Part shown: one piece after another, positions 52,726 through 62,175 of the stretch
How positions within the stretch are numbered: position 1 is the stretch's first letter
Layout of the letters: the number at the start of each line of letters is the position of its first letter
NCBI RefSeq assembly: GCF_000765475.1
Contig: NZ_JRHO01000010.1
Span: 172,966-236,965, forward strand
Length of the DNA stretch: 64,000 nt
Direction of reading: 5' to 3'
Source: Methanococcoides methylutens
GTDB taxonomy: Archaea > Halobacteriota > Methanosarcinia > Methanosarcinales > Methanosarcinaceae
Notes under the pieces: model-generated
What the model was told of the DNA's origin: nothing
The model's database searches: none
Seen by the model: only the letters and a program-made list of their open reading frames with translations
Position numbers and translations under genes: made by a program

Positions 52726-53865
52726 TTATTGTAAAGTCCTTTTGAAATGTTCCAAACTAACGCTTCTTTCAAAGTTCAGGCTATGTCTGATATTCTCAAA
52801 ACCATTATTTGATAGGGTCTTGTCTGTTTCAATAAGTCGGTTAGCAATTAACTCGTTTAATTGTGAATTAAGGTATTTCGGTTCAAAATACAATGTATTT
52901 GCTATATTATAATCTTCTCTGATATTCAGATAAAGGCATGCCAATAATCGGATCTGAATGTTTTCCTTTTCATTAAATATCCTTTCTAATGCAAGTATTG
53001 CCTGTGAGTTTTCGCATTCAATATCAATTGATGTGCCAGATCTGGTTTGTATGTGAATATATGGTTTGTTTATATTTGAGACTTTCAGACCTATGTCTTT
53101 TATTTCCGGTACCATTATGTAACGCCAGAGGTCTTCCAGAAATACGGAACCCGATGTAAAGGAATATTCGTATTTCTTTGTGAATTGAACCATGGTGTCC
53201 TTTGGTTTTAGGCCATTGGATGCTGTCTGAGTTTCGATTTTTGGTTCCAGTTCAAAATGAACAGGTTTTTCAATGGAAGGATCAGATGTTCCTTTTTTCT
53301 TCTCAAGATAGTATTGACCTTGTTGTGTTATTCTTGCAGATTCATCAACAAGATCTCTTCTTTTAAGCGTCTCAAAAGCACGTTGAAGTATGTTCCTGTC
53401 ATCAGATATCAGTGGTAAATAACGATTAATATCCTTTGTTCCGGTTGCCAGCAAGTTCAAAAGCTTTATTTCTTCTTCTTTTAGCCCCTCAAAACTAGTA
53501 TTAACTCTTAAACCTACCTTTTCAATTAAATGATCCTTTATTTGTGCAAGATCTTGTGGATTACCTGCCAGGATCATTGAATGTCTTATGTGTGAAGAAC
53601 CAAATAACGAGCTTTTCTTGTAGTTCACCATCAACTCATCTAAATATCCACTTTCTTTACGGATATTATTGATAACCGCTGGTGAGATATCAATGCCTAC
53701 GTTTTCTACTGATCTGAGTGGTATTACTTTCCAGCTGGTTTCCGTAGGGAACCATATCTCATTATCTGTAAAGTTAACAACACCATGTTCCCATGAAAAA
53801 ACCGGGGCATTCATGCTGTTTACAACTTGGGGTAAATCGATAGCATATGATATTTCAGCTTCCAT
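52726..53865 (-). CDS. CheF-like taxis protein with extra C-terminal domain
   Basis: 379 residues. The first 190 follow the archaeal CheF (DUF439) pattern: a PH-like strand set (NFTDNEIWFPTETSWKVIPL) and a terminal winged helix (EEEIKLLNLLATGTKDINRY, RRDLVDESARITQQGQYYLE). CheF links CheY/CheD to the archaellum. The remaining 190 residues form a second module ending in another helix-turn-helix-like section (EPKYLNSQLNELIANRLIET). The family call is from pattern, so a related regulator is possible. Spacing to the REC protein upstream is 19 nt. Confidence 0.62.
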   Translation of the reverse strand: MEAEISYAIDLPQVVNSMNAPVFSWEHGVVNFTDNEIWFPTETSWKVIPLRSVENVGIDISPAVINNIRKESGYLDELMVNYKKSSLFGSSHIRHSMILAGNPQDLAQIKDHLIEKVGLRVNTSFEGLKEEEIKLLNLLATGTKDINRYLPLISDDRNILQRAFETLKRRDLVDESARITQQGQYYLEKKKGTSDPSIEKPVHFELEPKIETQTASNGLKPKDTMVQFTKKYEYSFTSGSVFLEDLWRYIMVPEIKDIGLKVSNINKPYIHIQTRSGTSIDIECENSQAILALERIFNEKENIQIRLLACLYLNIREDYNIANTLYFEPKYLNSQLNELIANRLIETDKTLSNNGFENIRHSLNFERSVSLEHFKRTLQ

Positions 53866-53884
53866 TTTGTAACCTTTTACCGGT

Positions 53885-55531
53885 TTAAATTTCTTCCTTT
53901 AACGGTTTCATCCATCTCTTTAGTAGGTGGTACTCCTTTGGCTCGAAGATATTCGAATCAATATTGAAGATCAATCTGGAATCTGATACCATTATGCTGT
54001 CATTGGTTTGCTCAATGAACTTAACCACAGACTTAAAATCATTCTCAAGGATAAGGTATTCCAGTCCATCAACTAGTATGATCCCATCATGTGCTTTTTT
54101 CATAAAATTTTCAATTGTTGGATGAAGTTTGAATATCTCGGAAGGTGCAATGGATGGGGATTCTGAGTTTTTGTTTTTTGTAAGCCAGACGATTGGTGTT
54201 TTTTGGATATTGTATTTTTCCCTGATCTTTGCAGGATTTTTTCTTGTTATACAAAGACCCGGATTACCTTGCTTAACCATCTTTGAAAAGATTTCATATG
54301 TGCCCATGTTGTCATCTTCATGCTGGATATATGTATATCCGGATTCAAGTTTGGGCAGGTCGCTTATATCTCCGGTTTCTTCAAGTGAAGGTTTTTCCAG
54401 TGAAGGGTCGATCAAAAGACCACGTAATTCTGATATGTTCTGGAGGTTGATGATCAATTCTTTTTCATCATCATTTTTTGTGATAAGGGATGTGGATGTA
54501 TTTAGGTCGATAGATTTTCCATCTTTCTTTAAAAATCCTAATGTATAATCTTTTTTATCAGTGAACTCTATTTTATGTTTGTCACAAACAAGCTTTGACA
54601 TTGATATGTCAAGCATATCAGTAACATCAAAACCTAAAAGTTCAGCTACACTTTTATTAGCTTTCAGGATCTTGTTTTCTTCATTAATGACAATTGTAGC
54701 AATTGGTGACATCTTAATAAGCAGATCCAAATGCTCATTCGTTTTTTTAAGATTATTTTCTACATTTTTACGTAATGTTATATCTTCACCTGAACAAAGG
54801 ATTCCATAAGTCTTCCCATCTTTATCTTTTAACTTTATGGCACTCCAGGAAAGTATTTTTTCATTCCCTTTTCTCGTGAGTATAGTTTTCTCACGAATAT
54901 TATCTGCATCTCTGCTCAAATTTGTTACAAGATCATTGAAGCGTTCTTTTGATTCGTTTCGGTACTTTTCAGGAACAAAATTGTCGTACCAATTAAGGCC
55001 AATTATCTCTTCTTTGGTACATTCAAGCACATTGGTGCCCTTTTTATTAATTTCGATGATGTTTTGATCATTATCAAGGACAAGTATTAGAACGCCTGCT
55101 ATGTTGAGATACTTCTGTGCTGTGTTCCTTTCTTCAAGTAACAGGTCGTGCTGGTTCTTTAACTTTAGCAAGGACCTTATCCTGCTTTTAAGTTCAAGTA
55201 TGTTAATGGGTTTGGTGAGAAATTCATCTGCCCCTGCTTCAATGCCCTTTATTCTGTCCTCTTTTTCAGACAGGGCTGTAACAAGGATTATGGGGATAAA
55301 TTTTGTTTCTTCGTCGGTTTTGAGCAACTTACAGGTTTGGAAACCATCCATGATCGGCATAAGGATATCAAGGAGTATAATGTCAGGTTGGAATTGCTTG
55401 ACCTGTTCTAATGCTTCTTTACCACTAGTGGCCATAACAATCTCATAGTCACTTGAAAGATAAGCTTCCATCACTTCAAGATTTGTACTTTCATCATCTA
55501 CGACCAGTATTTTAGGCAAATCTTTTGTCAA
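53885..55531 (-). CDS. Response regulator REC-PAS-PAS-DUF835 protein
   Basis: About 548 residues. The receiver domain (KILVVDDES...DIILLDILMP...VTALSEKED...LTKP, with phospho-acceptor Asp in LLDIL) is followed by two PAS domains (about 140-260 and 275-385). A C-terminal DUF835 domain ends it (YEIFSKMVKQGNPGLCITRK, DGIILVDGLEYLILENDFKS). There is no kinase domain. It should be an output or relay protein phosphorylated by a separate kinase. Translation probably starts at TTG 55531, with GGTGA 7 nt before it. Confidence 0.85.
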   Translation of the reverse strand: MTKDLPKILVVDDESTNLEVMEAYLSSDYEIVMATSGKEALEQVKQFQPDIILLDILMPIMDGFQTCKLLKTDEETKFIPIILVTALSEKEDRIKGIEAGADEFLTKPINILELKSRIRSLLKLKNQHDLLLEERNTAQKYLNIAGVLILVLDNDQNIIEINKKGTNVLECTKEEIIGLNWYDNFVPEKYRNESKERFNDLVTNLSRDADNIREKTILTRKGNEKILSWSAIKLKDKDGKTYGILCSGEDITLRKNVENNLKKTNEHLDLLIKMSPIATIVINEENKILKANKSVAELLGFDVTDMLDISMSKLVCDKHKIEFTDKKDYTLGFLKKDGKSIDLNTSTSLITKNDDEKELIINLQNISELRGLLIDPSLEKPSLEETGDISDLPKLESGYTYIQHEDDNMGTYEIFSKMVKQGNPGLCITRKNPAKIREKYNIQKTPIVWLTKNKNSESPSIAPSEIFKLHPTIENFMKKAHDGIILVDGLEYLILENDFKSVVKFIEQTNDSIMVSDSRLIFNIDSNIFEPKEYHLLKRWMKPLKEEI

Positions 55532-55920
55532 TTTATACTCACCTTTAATTAATTGTAGCGAGTCTTGATCGCTATATAGCATTTCCTGCTAAAAAATGTG
55601 TTAAATATGCTATATAAAATATGATTTCTTTTAATAAATATGTTGCCATCATTATAATCATCATTATTTTCCAGATTGGTAACCGTTAACAGCTACATAT
55701 TTCCGTTTTCTCTTTTGTAAAGCTAATACTATCAAGCGGAGATACTAAATAATAGTTGCTCATTTCTTAAAAGTAAGGGATGGAGGGACATATTGCAATT
55801 TGTATCGATCACTTGTAATCCGGGTGTGGTCCAAGTTCATGGATAATACAATACTCGACCGACATAATCATTATAATCTATTAGAGAATTTATTATATTA
55901 ATAATTAAATTGAGGGAAGC
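55532..55920. other. 389-nt divergent AT-rich intergenic region
   Basis: This region lies between divergent genes. TATA-like GCTATATAAAATATG near 55605 suits the minus-strand signalling cluster, and TTTATTATATTAATAA near 55890 suits the NYN gene. ATCATTATAATCAT-type elements occur twice (about 55650 and 55868). No ORF is convincing. Confidence 0.45.
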
Positions 55921-56463
55921 ATGCAGAACGTTAAAACTGGATTTGGTTCCATTGTCAAATATCTTAGTACAAAAAAGGAAACTGACAGGAGGCGCATAGG
56001 GCTCCTTGTAGATGGGCCGAATGTACTACGCAAGGAATTTAATGTAAATCTTGAAGAAATACGCGATGTATTAAAAGAATATGGCAATGTCAAGATAGGC
56101 AGGGTATTCCTGAACCAGTATGCCTCGGACAAACTTGTAGAGGCAATAGAGAACAATGGGTTCGAACCTATCATATGCTCCAGTGATGTTGATGTACGTC
56201 TTGCAGTGGAAGGAATGGAACTTGTTTACAACCCTACAATTGATACTATTGCACTGGTAACAAGGGATGCTGATTTCAAACCACTTCTAAGTAAGGCCAA
56301 CGAACATGGGAAGGAGACTATTATCTTTGGTGTTGAACCCGGATTCTCAACAGCTTTACGAAATTCGTCCGACTATGTCGTAATACTTAATAACAACCAG
56401 ATGAACTATTACGATGAGGAAGAGGCTGAAAATATAAAGCAAAAAAGATTCACATCAACTTAA
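55921..56463 (+). CDS. NYN-domain (PIN-like) putative ribonuclease
   Basis: A 180-residue archaeal NYN/DUF88 family protein. Acidic catalytic-type residues lie in IGLLVDGPNVLRKEF, SDVDVRLAVEGMELV and IALVTRDADFKPLLSKANEHG. Such proteins are presumed metal-dependent RNases. GAGGG lies 6 nt before the ATG. It is monocistronic. Confidence 0.85.
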   Translation: MQNVKTGFGSIVKYLSTKKETDRRRIGLLVDGPNVLRKEFNVNLEEIRDVLKEYGNVKIGRVFLNQYASDKLVEAIENNGFEPIICSSDVDVRLAVEGMELVYNPTIDTIALVTRDADFKPLLSKANEHGKETIIFGVEPGFSTALRNSSDYVVILNNNQMNYYDEEEAENIKQKRFTST

Positions 56464-56574
56464 AGTTCCATAAAAACCTATTAGAATAGATGTTCTGCAT
56501 GCAAATAATCTTACATGCAGTTTTTAATACATATTTTAAACTTCGATCTCTATTCTGAAAAATATTGAACCCAT

Positions 56575-57753
56575 TCATCGCTGGTGGGATTGGACAGTTT
56601 GAATAAGGGTTTCCAGCCTTTCACGAGATAATCCTTTTTTAACCTCTGTACAGTTCTTTACTTTAAGAATAAGGTCGCAGAGCTCATCATTTTCTAAGTT
56701 ATAGCCAAGATCTTCGACTATTCCTTTTAGTGCCTTTTTCCCGGTGTGTTTGCCTACTATGAGGTTGCGCTTTCCGCCTACCATTTCAGGACTAAAAAGT
56801 TCATAGGTCCGCGGTTCTTCCAGAATGGCCATTACATGAATTCCGGATTCATGTGTAAAAGCATGCTTGCCAACTACGGACTTATTTACAGCAATTGGTA
56901 ATCCTGAATATTCCTGGAGCTTATTTGAGATCCCTGTAAGTTTCGTAGTATCATATCTTTCAATACCATGTTGCACCCTTAATGCAACAAGTAACTCTTC
57001 AAGGGATGCATTGCCTGCTCGTTCGCCAATACCATTGACCGTTGTATGCAACTGTTTTGCACCGGCTTCTGCAGCTACAAGTGTATTTGCAGTTGCCATT
57101 CCTAGGTCATCGTGGCAATGGATGCAGATAGGTGTATTAACAACTTTATTTATCTCAGACACGAGATAATGAGTTGTTGCAGGGCTTAAAATGCCGATAG
57201 TATCTGCGATACTGACATAGTCTACCTTATATTCTTCAGCTGCAATGAATGCTTTTTTGAGAGTTTCCACATCGGTCCTTGTGCCATCCTCTGCTGCAAA
57301 CCTGACCTTGAGGCCATGGTCTTTTGCATGTTCAATGCTGCTCATTGCACAGCTGAAGACATCTGCGCAACTTTTGTGATACTTGAACTTTAAATGAAGG
57401 TCAGACATCGCAATAAAGATGCTGACTATATCAACATCGCAATCAATAGCTGCATCAACATCACTTATCACAGAGCGTGCAAGACAGCAAATATTTGAGT
57501 TTAACCCCATATTGCTGATCTCTTTGACGATCTCTTTCTCAGAACTGGAGACAACAGGAAATCCAGCTTCGATAACCTCGACGCCTATGGCATCGAGTTC
57601 CATTGCAAGATCGATCTTTTCTTCCTTTGTGAAAGCTACGCCTGGGGTTTGTTCACCGTCCCTCAATGTCACATCGCATATCTCGATGTCAAGAGGTTTC
57701 GTATCGATGAAGTTCATAAGTTCATTTTTGGAATAATAATCAGTGTTTGACAT
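56575..57753 (-). CDS. aksA: Homocitrate synthase-type enzyme (AksA/NifV group)
   Basis: A 392-residue member of the isopropylmalate/homocitrate synthase family: VTLRDGEQTPGVAFTKEEK at the N-terminus, IHCHDDLGMATANTLVAAEAG metal histidines, and VNGIGERAGNASLEELLVAL. The length (no regulatory LeuA domain) and sequence suit AksA, which makes homocitrate and longer homologues for coenzyme B. NifV and citramalate synthase are alternatives. The ATG at 57753 is chosen over an upstream in-frame one. Confidence 0.8.
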   Translation of the reverse strand: MSNTDYYSKNELMNFIDTKPLDIEICDVTLRDGEQTPGVAFTKEEKIDLAMELDAIGVEVIEAGFPVVSSSEKEIVKEISNMGLNSNICCLARSVISDVDAAIDCDVDIVSIFIAMSDLHLKFKYHKSCADVFSCAMSSIEHAKDHGLKVRFAAEDGTRTDVETLKKAFIAAEEYKVDYVSIADTIGILSPATTHYLVSEINKVVNTPICIHCHDDLGMATANTLVAAEAGAKQLHTTVNGIGERAGNASLEELLVALRVQHGIERYDTTKLTGISNKLQEYSGLPIAVNKSVVGKHAFTHESGIHVMAILEEPRTYELFSPEMVGGKRNLIVGKHTGKKALKGIVEDLGYNLENDELCDLILKVKNCTEVKKGLSRERLETLIQTVQSHQR

Positions 57754-57822
57754 AGTATTGATTCCCACTCGTTGTTTGAGAAAGCAATATATAAATATGT
57801 AGGTTTTGAACCTACTTTTCAA

Positions 57823-58659
57823 TTATCTGAGCTTGCTCTCTACTCTCTCATAAAAACCGCTTGCAGATGTTTCTACAAATCTTGCGGGGAAATTGGACAT
57901 TGTAAGGGTAACAACATCGTTCTCCTGTATATTATGGGTGTACTGCCCGTCAACTACGAGGGCTGCTTCCTTTTCCGGAATGATCATCTCGACCTTGATA
58001 AGGCTCTCTGCAGGGACCACCCATGGTCTTGAGGATAACTTGAAAGGTGCAAGGGGTACAATTAGCGTTGCATTGACATTTGGATCGATGATGGGTCCGC
58101 CAGCACTCATTGCATATGCAGTAGATCCGGTAGGGGTTGCAATCACAACGCCGTCGGCACGTATGTCTTCCACTTTCCGGTCATCGATAGTGATCCTGAA
58201 TGTAAGTATCTTTGCAGGTCTTGCAGTTGTAAGCACAACTTCATTGGTTGCAGGTGGTATCTTTTCCCCGTTGAGGTTGACGGAAAGGCGGGAACGCTCA
58301 CTGTATTTGAAGCCTTTCAGCACTTTTTCAATGGTCTCAATTGCCTCTGAGGGATTTACGTCCACAAGAAATCCAAGTGTTCCCATGTTTATGCCTAATA
58401 TTGGAAGCGGGTCCTCCATGCGGGCAATATTGCGAAGTACTGTGCCGTCTCCTCCTACGGAAATTAGAAGTTCGACTCCTTTTCCCCTCATCTTTTCCAC
58501 AGGTGTGATTTCCACATCATGTAGGTTCAGGGGTTCGGCCGTTTTAGGACTGATGGCGATCTCAACTTTTGAATTGAAGTGTTCTACGATATTCCTTACC
58601 ATCTCAAGTGCATCTTCATGGTCACACCGCGATACTATCCCGATCTTTTTGATGATCAT
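57823..58659 (-). CDS. nadK: NAD kinase
   Basis: A 278-residue NAD kinase making NADP. The GGDGTVLR motif is near residue 68, NxE-type NEVVLTTARPAKI near 145, and TPTGSTAYAMSAGGPII is present. It starts 1 nt after the stop of the phosphatase gene upstream, so the two are translated together. Some archaea fuse these two activities in one NADP kinase/phosphatase. Confidence 0.93.
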   Translation of the reverse strand: MIIKKIGIVSRCDHEDALEMVRNIVEHFNSKVEIAISPKTAEPLNLHDVEITPVEKMRGKGVELLISVGGDGTVLRNIARMEDPLPILGINMGTLGFLVDVNPSEAIETIEKVLKGFKYSERSRLSVNLNGEKIPPATNEVVLTTARPAKILTFRITIDDRKVEDIRADGVVIATPTGSTAYAMSAGGPIIDPNVNATLIVPLAPFKLSSRPWVVPAESLIKVEMIIPEKEAALVVDGQYTHNIQENDVVTLTMSNFPARFVETSASGFYERVESKLR

Positions 58660-58660
58660 T

Positions 58661-59464
58661 TTAGTGCCTCTCTATAAGGTTCAATATATCAGAATGTGCA
58701 TGTCCGTTCGAAGCTACCATATAATATGGATTTATAACACTTCCTTTGAGCTTAAGTGGGGAGCCTTTGCCATCGCTAACCTTGCCTCCGGCTTCCTCTA
58801 TTACCAATTTTCCGGCAGCAACGTCCACAAGACGCAGGGAGCCCCGAACATCAACAAATGCATCAAGCCGTCCGGATGCTACATAACATAGCTCCAAAGC
58901 CACGCTTCCGAGTATTCTTATCCTGCGAACGCTCTTGCAAAGACTTACTGTCCTTTCTATATTCTTGCGATATCCATAGAGGCTTATGCAGAATGTGTTC
59001 AGAACATGATTTCTGGAAGGTGCGATCCTTTGACCGTTAAAATATGCTCCCTTTCCCAACCCTGCATGGAAAACATCTCCGTTTGCAAGGTTCTTCACAT
59101 ATCCAAAATAAACAGAAGTATGGTCCGGATTACCAATTGCAATTGAAATGCTGTAGACAGGAATACCATTGGCAACATTGTATGTTCCATCAAGCGGGTC
59201 CAGAATAATGGAAAATTCGGGATCTTCGCCCAGCTTGATCTCCCCGAATTCCTCACTTAATATCCTCATTGAACGGCCATTTTCCCGGAGGACCTCAAGT
59301 ATTGCTTTCTCTGATACGTCATCAATTAGCTTGGTATCGGTGCCATCAGCACCAATATATACCGTTTCGAAAGCTTCAGATGTATCGACAAGATTGGAAA
59401 TTGCATTTCCTGCGGCATCTGATAAGAGATCACACAATTCCAGCGCCTGTGGAAAAGTTATCAT
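58661..59464 (-). CDS. suhB: Inositol-1-monophosphatase/fructose-1,6-bisphosphatase family
   Basis: A 267-residue IMPase/FBPase-family phosphatase. The metal-binding motif is ILDPLDGTYNVANGIP, with an upstream EE pair (LSEEFGEI) and DVAAGKLVIEEAGG near the end. It is co-transcribed with nadK. Archaeal members hydrolyse inositol phosphate, fructose-1,6-bisphosphate and in some cases NADP, and which applies here is unresolved. Confidence 0.88.
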   Translation of the reverse strand: MITFPQALELCDLLSDAAGNAISNLVDTSEAFETVYIGADGTDTKLIDDVSEKAILEVLRENGRSMRILSEEFGEIKLGEDPEFSIILDPLDGTYNVANGIPVYSISIAIGNPDHTSVYFGYVKNLANGDVFHAGLGKGAYFNGQRIAPSRNHVLNTFCISLYGYRKNIERTVSLCKSVRRIRILGSVALELCYVASGRLDAFVDVRGSLRLVDVAAGKLVIEEAGGKVSDGKGSPLKLKGSVINPYYMVASNGHAHSDILNLIERH

Positions 59465-59487
59465 ATTGATAAAAAATGATGGGCAGA

Positions 59488-60495
59488 TCAGATGCCCATT
59501 TTACTGTTCGTTTCAGCAATGGACTTCTGTCCTTCTCTCTCAAGTTCCATCATTGCGCGGATGGCATCCACATTCTCAGGAATGACATCTGATTCCTGAT
59601 GGATCGCCTGGAAGAAGTAAAGTTCTCCTTCATACATTGTGATGGATTCATCCCATACGCAGTTCTCCCACATGTCACCCCTTGGCCTTCCAAGGTCCTT
59701 TGCGAGTTCCATGATCTCGGCGGTGGATGTGATTCCCTGTCCAACGAACCTGACACGGCTCTGCTCTGCAAGGATGTTCTTAACATCTTCTGCAGTGCAT
59801 TCCTTCTCAAACTCAAGGTTGATAGTATGCATGTGCATTAATGTTGTAGGAAGCTTGACTGCTGTTGTTGCGACATCAATGCCAGGTATGACTGTCTTTA
59901 CATCAGGGCCGTGGTGTGATGGCAACGTGATAGGATTCGGGACGATCGCATTGATAGGGCCGTGTTTTATGTCGTTAGGGTCAGCAGATCTTCTCATAAG
60001 TGTTACGCGTGCCTTCTTTACCCCAAACTCCTTATCGAGTGGTGAAAGGACACGGCAAAGTCCTGTTGTGTTACAGGAAACAACCCTGACGAAGTCTTTA
60101 CCAAGGGCCTCTTCGTAGTTGGTCTCAGCGTTGAAGGAGCAACCTGCAAGGTCATGTGCCTCGCCACCCTGCCAGATAGCCTTGGTGCCTGCCTTCTCGT
60201 AAAGTTCCTTGTTAGTAGCACCAATTTTACCTGGTGTACAGTCAACCACAACATCGGCTGCTTCGATCATTTCCTCAACGGTACCTGCAACTTCGATGCC
60301 TTCCTTTTCCATTGCTTCTACCCTGTCTGCAAGAGTGTAGACGTGATATCCTTTCTCCTGTGCAATTACAGTCTCGAAGTTAGGACGGGTCTTTGCAATA
60401 CCGATGATCTCCATATCATCCTGAAGCATTACAGCATCTGCCACTCTCTTGCCAATGGTTCCGTATCCGTTTATTGCAACTTTAGCTTTAGTCAT
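59488..60495 (-). CDS. gap: Glyceraldehyde-3-phosphate dehydrogenase, archaeal type II
   Basis: A 335-residue archaeal phosphorylating GAPDH. The Rossmann start is VAINGYGTIGKRVADAV, and the catalytic cysteine is in VVSCNTTGLCR (near residue 140). Substrate residues include LMRRSADPNDIKHGPINAI. In methanogens it works mainly in the gluconeogenic direction. GGAAGG precedes the ATG. Confidence 0.94.
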   Translation of the reverse strand: MTKAKVAINGYGTIGKRVADAVMLQDDMEIIGIAKTRPNFETVIAQEKGYHVYTLADRVEAMEKEGIEVAGTVEEMIEAADVVVDCTPGKIGATNKELYEKAGTKAIWQGGEAHDLAGCSFNAETNYEEALGKDFVRVVSCNTTGLCRVLSPLDKEFGVKKARVTLMRRSADPNDIKHGPINAIVPNPITLPSHHGPDVKTVIPGIDVATTAVKLPTTLMHMHTINLEFEKECTAEDVKNILAEQSRVRFVGQGITSTAEIMELAKDLGRPRGDMWENCVWDESITMYEGELYFFQAIHQESDVIPENVDAIRAMMELEREGQKSIAETNSKMGI

Positions 60496-60634
60496 TTAAT
60501 GTACCTTCCATTACGAATTTGACACATTTCAGTATAAGTATACAGTATGAACATCAGTTGGGCACCGGAGCATATGTTACCACAGTAAAAAAGTGTCTGA
60601 GGTTACTGATATGTCTCCTGTTGCTCCTGTTAAT

Positions 60635-60823
60635 TCAATTTCCAATAATTATAGTTTCCCCTTTTGAAAAATCGACCTCTTTTATTGAACCGAAGATGAT
60701 CGTCTTTTCCCCAAATATTCCAGTAAGTTCTATGGAATCCCCATCAACCACCATTTTAGTGACTGATTCCATAACCAATTCCCTTTCATTACCGTTGATA
60801 ACTATTGCATTCAGTTCGCACAT
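60635..60823 (-). CDS. CooT-like nickel-binding protein
   Basis: A 62-residue protein with the CooT-family start MCELNAIV, then ELVMESVTKMVVDGDSIELTGIFGE. The invariant Cys2 is the Ni(II) ligand in characterised CooT dimers. In methanogens such proteins might serve carbon monoxide dehydrogenase, hydrogenase or methyl-coenzyme M reductase nickel needs. The role here is inference. It stands between gap and the DUF89 gene. Confidence 0.72.
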   Translation of the reverse strand: MCELNAIVINGNERELVMESVTKMVVDGDSIELTGIFGEKTIIFGSIKEVDFSKGETIIIGN

Positions 60824-60961
60824 ATTTACACCTGTTATTGGTATTATTGTGATGGTATGTCAGACCATCGGTGAAAGTATTTTGAACTTATTCGCATTCT
60901 TTAGATTACGCGTTAATATGCTCTAATAATAGATAACTACTTTCACACAATCTTCCTGATC

Positions 60962-61837
60962 TCATCTCACGAGCTTTGCTATGGAATATCCCATCTCAAG
61001 ACCCATGTCTTCTGCTACCGCTTCGCATTTGGTACGAAGCAGATATGCAATTGCTTCAAAATTCCTTTCGGACATGGTCTCATAGTTAGCCATTCCTTTG
61101 CTTATTATCAGGCTGGCATTTTCCAGGGCATCGATGAACTCCGCAGGTGCTTCCTCAAAGCAGACTCCTACTGCATTTGAGCCTGTGGTCAGTACTCGAT
61201 CAACTTTCTTGTCCAGCTCAAGCTCTCGTACATTCTCCATTGTAACGTCAGTAAGCATGGGGGCACCGCGTACTACGAGTGTGATCTTGCCACCAACTTT
61301 CCTGATTATGTCAAAAACAAGTGTGTCAAGGATGATCTCTCCGCAGTTGTCAACCACATATACAACATCATCAAGCATTTTGAACATCTCGGAGGTATCG
61401 TCCACATCAAGCCCTTTCCGGAATATTTCCGCAAAGGTCTCATCAAAAACATCTTCTCCAACGTCAAATCCCATGATGCCGAAATCGAAGAAATTTCCAA
61501 TAACAGATGCAAGTACTGCCCTTCTGAACATTTCTTCATCTGTCGGATCGCCAGCATGAACCAGGGAATGTGCATATGGGTACACTTTTTCTGCGATCCG
61601 GTTGCTTAATTGCCTGAGCTCAAAATATGGGTCCTCATCATTGAGCATTTCGTAAGCCTTCCTGTGGATGGCTGTTGATACTACTCCGGCAGCCACTCCT
61701 GGCTTGTAGGTCTCTTTGAGCACATCGATCCCTGCAAGCATGGTCTTGTGTATAAGCTCGGTGTCATTGGTTGAAAGCTGTGCTTCATAGTGAACTCTGG
61801 AAAGAAGGCAATACGTACATCTAGCATCCATTTTCAT
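60962..61837 (-). CDS. DUF89/ARMT1-like damage-control phosphatase
   Basis: A 291-residue DUF89 family protein. It begins with the family CxxC (RCTYCLLSRVHYEAQ). The metal/phosphate site motifs are VVYVVDNCGEIILDTLVF, LVVRGAPMLTDVT and LIISKGMANYETM. The family removes phosphate from damaged or excess sugar phosphates and folate-like cofactors. The methanogen substrate is unknown. Start could be ATG 61837 or 61831. Confidence 0.85.
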   Translation of the reverse strand: MKMDARCTYCLLSRVHYEAQLSTNDTELIHKTMLAGIDVLKETYKPGVAAGVVSTAIHRKAYEMLNDEDPYFELRQLSNRIAEKVYPYAHSLVHAGDPTDEEMFRRAVLASVIGNFFDFGIMGFDVGEDVFDETFAEIFRKGLDVDDTSEMFKMLDDVVYVVDNCGEIILDTLVFDIIRKVGGKITLVVRGAPMLTDVTMENVRELELDKKVDRVLTTGSNAVGVCFEEAPAEFIDALENASLIISKGMANYETMSERNFEAIAYLLRTKCEAVAEDMGLEMGYSIAKLVR

Positions 61838-62175
61838 GATCTTGGCTCTTTTAGTTGTGATAATTGGTAATATCTATCTTCAGATGGATGTATCAAATAG
61901 ACGTCATACACATAAGTTTAACTCAAAATGCTCCTGGGTGCCCTGACTCGACATTGATTGAATCGGAAGGCATTTTCCGGCAAAAATCAAACTTAATGAC
62001 TCGTCGTAATTTTGTGCCAAAAATATCCTCAAACAGCCAATATGTTCTTCAAAAAGAGCACTTATTTCCGAGTTAGGTGTATATTATATAAAGATATCGC
62101 AAGTTCTTGTTTATATACCTACATAAGTCCAGAAAAAAAGAAAATATGGGAAAAAGAACAAAATAAAGTAATCTT
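61838..62175. other. 338-nt region without a recognisable gene
   Basis: There is no ORF with a ribosome binding site. TATA-like GTGTATATTATATAAAG near 62078 and an A-rich stretch at 62130-62165 are visible. It lies next to a stand-alone IS630-type helix-turn-helix gene, so eroded mobile-element sequence is possible. I see no transposase catalytic domain. Confidence 0.4.
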
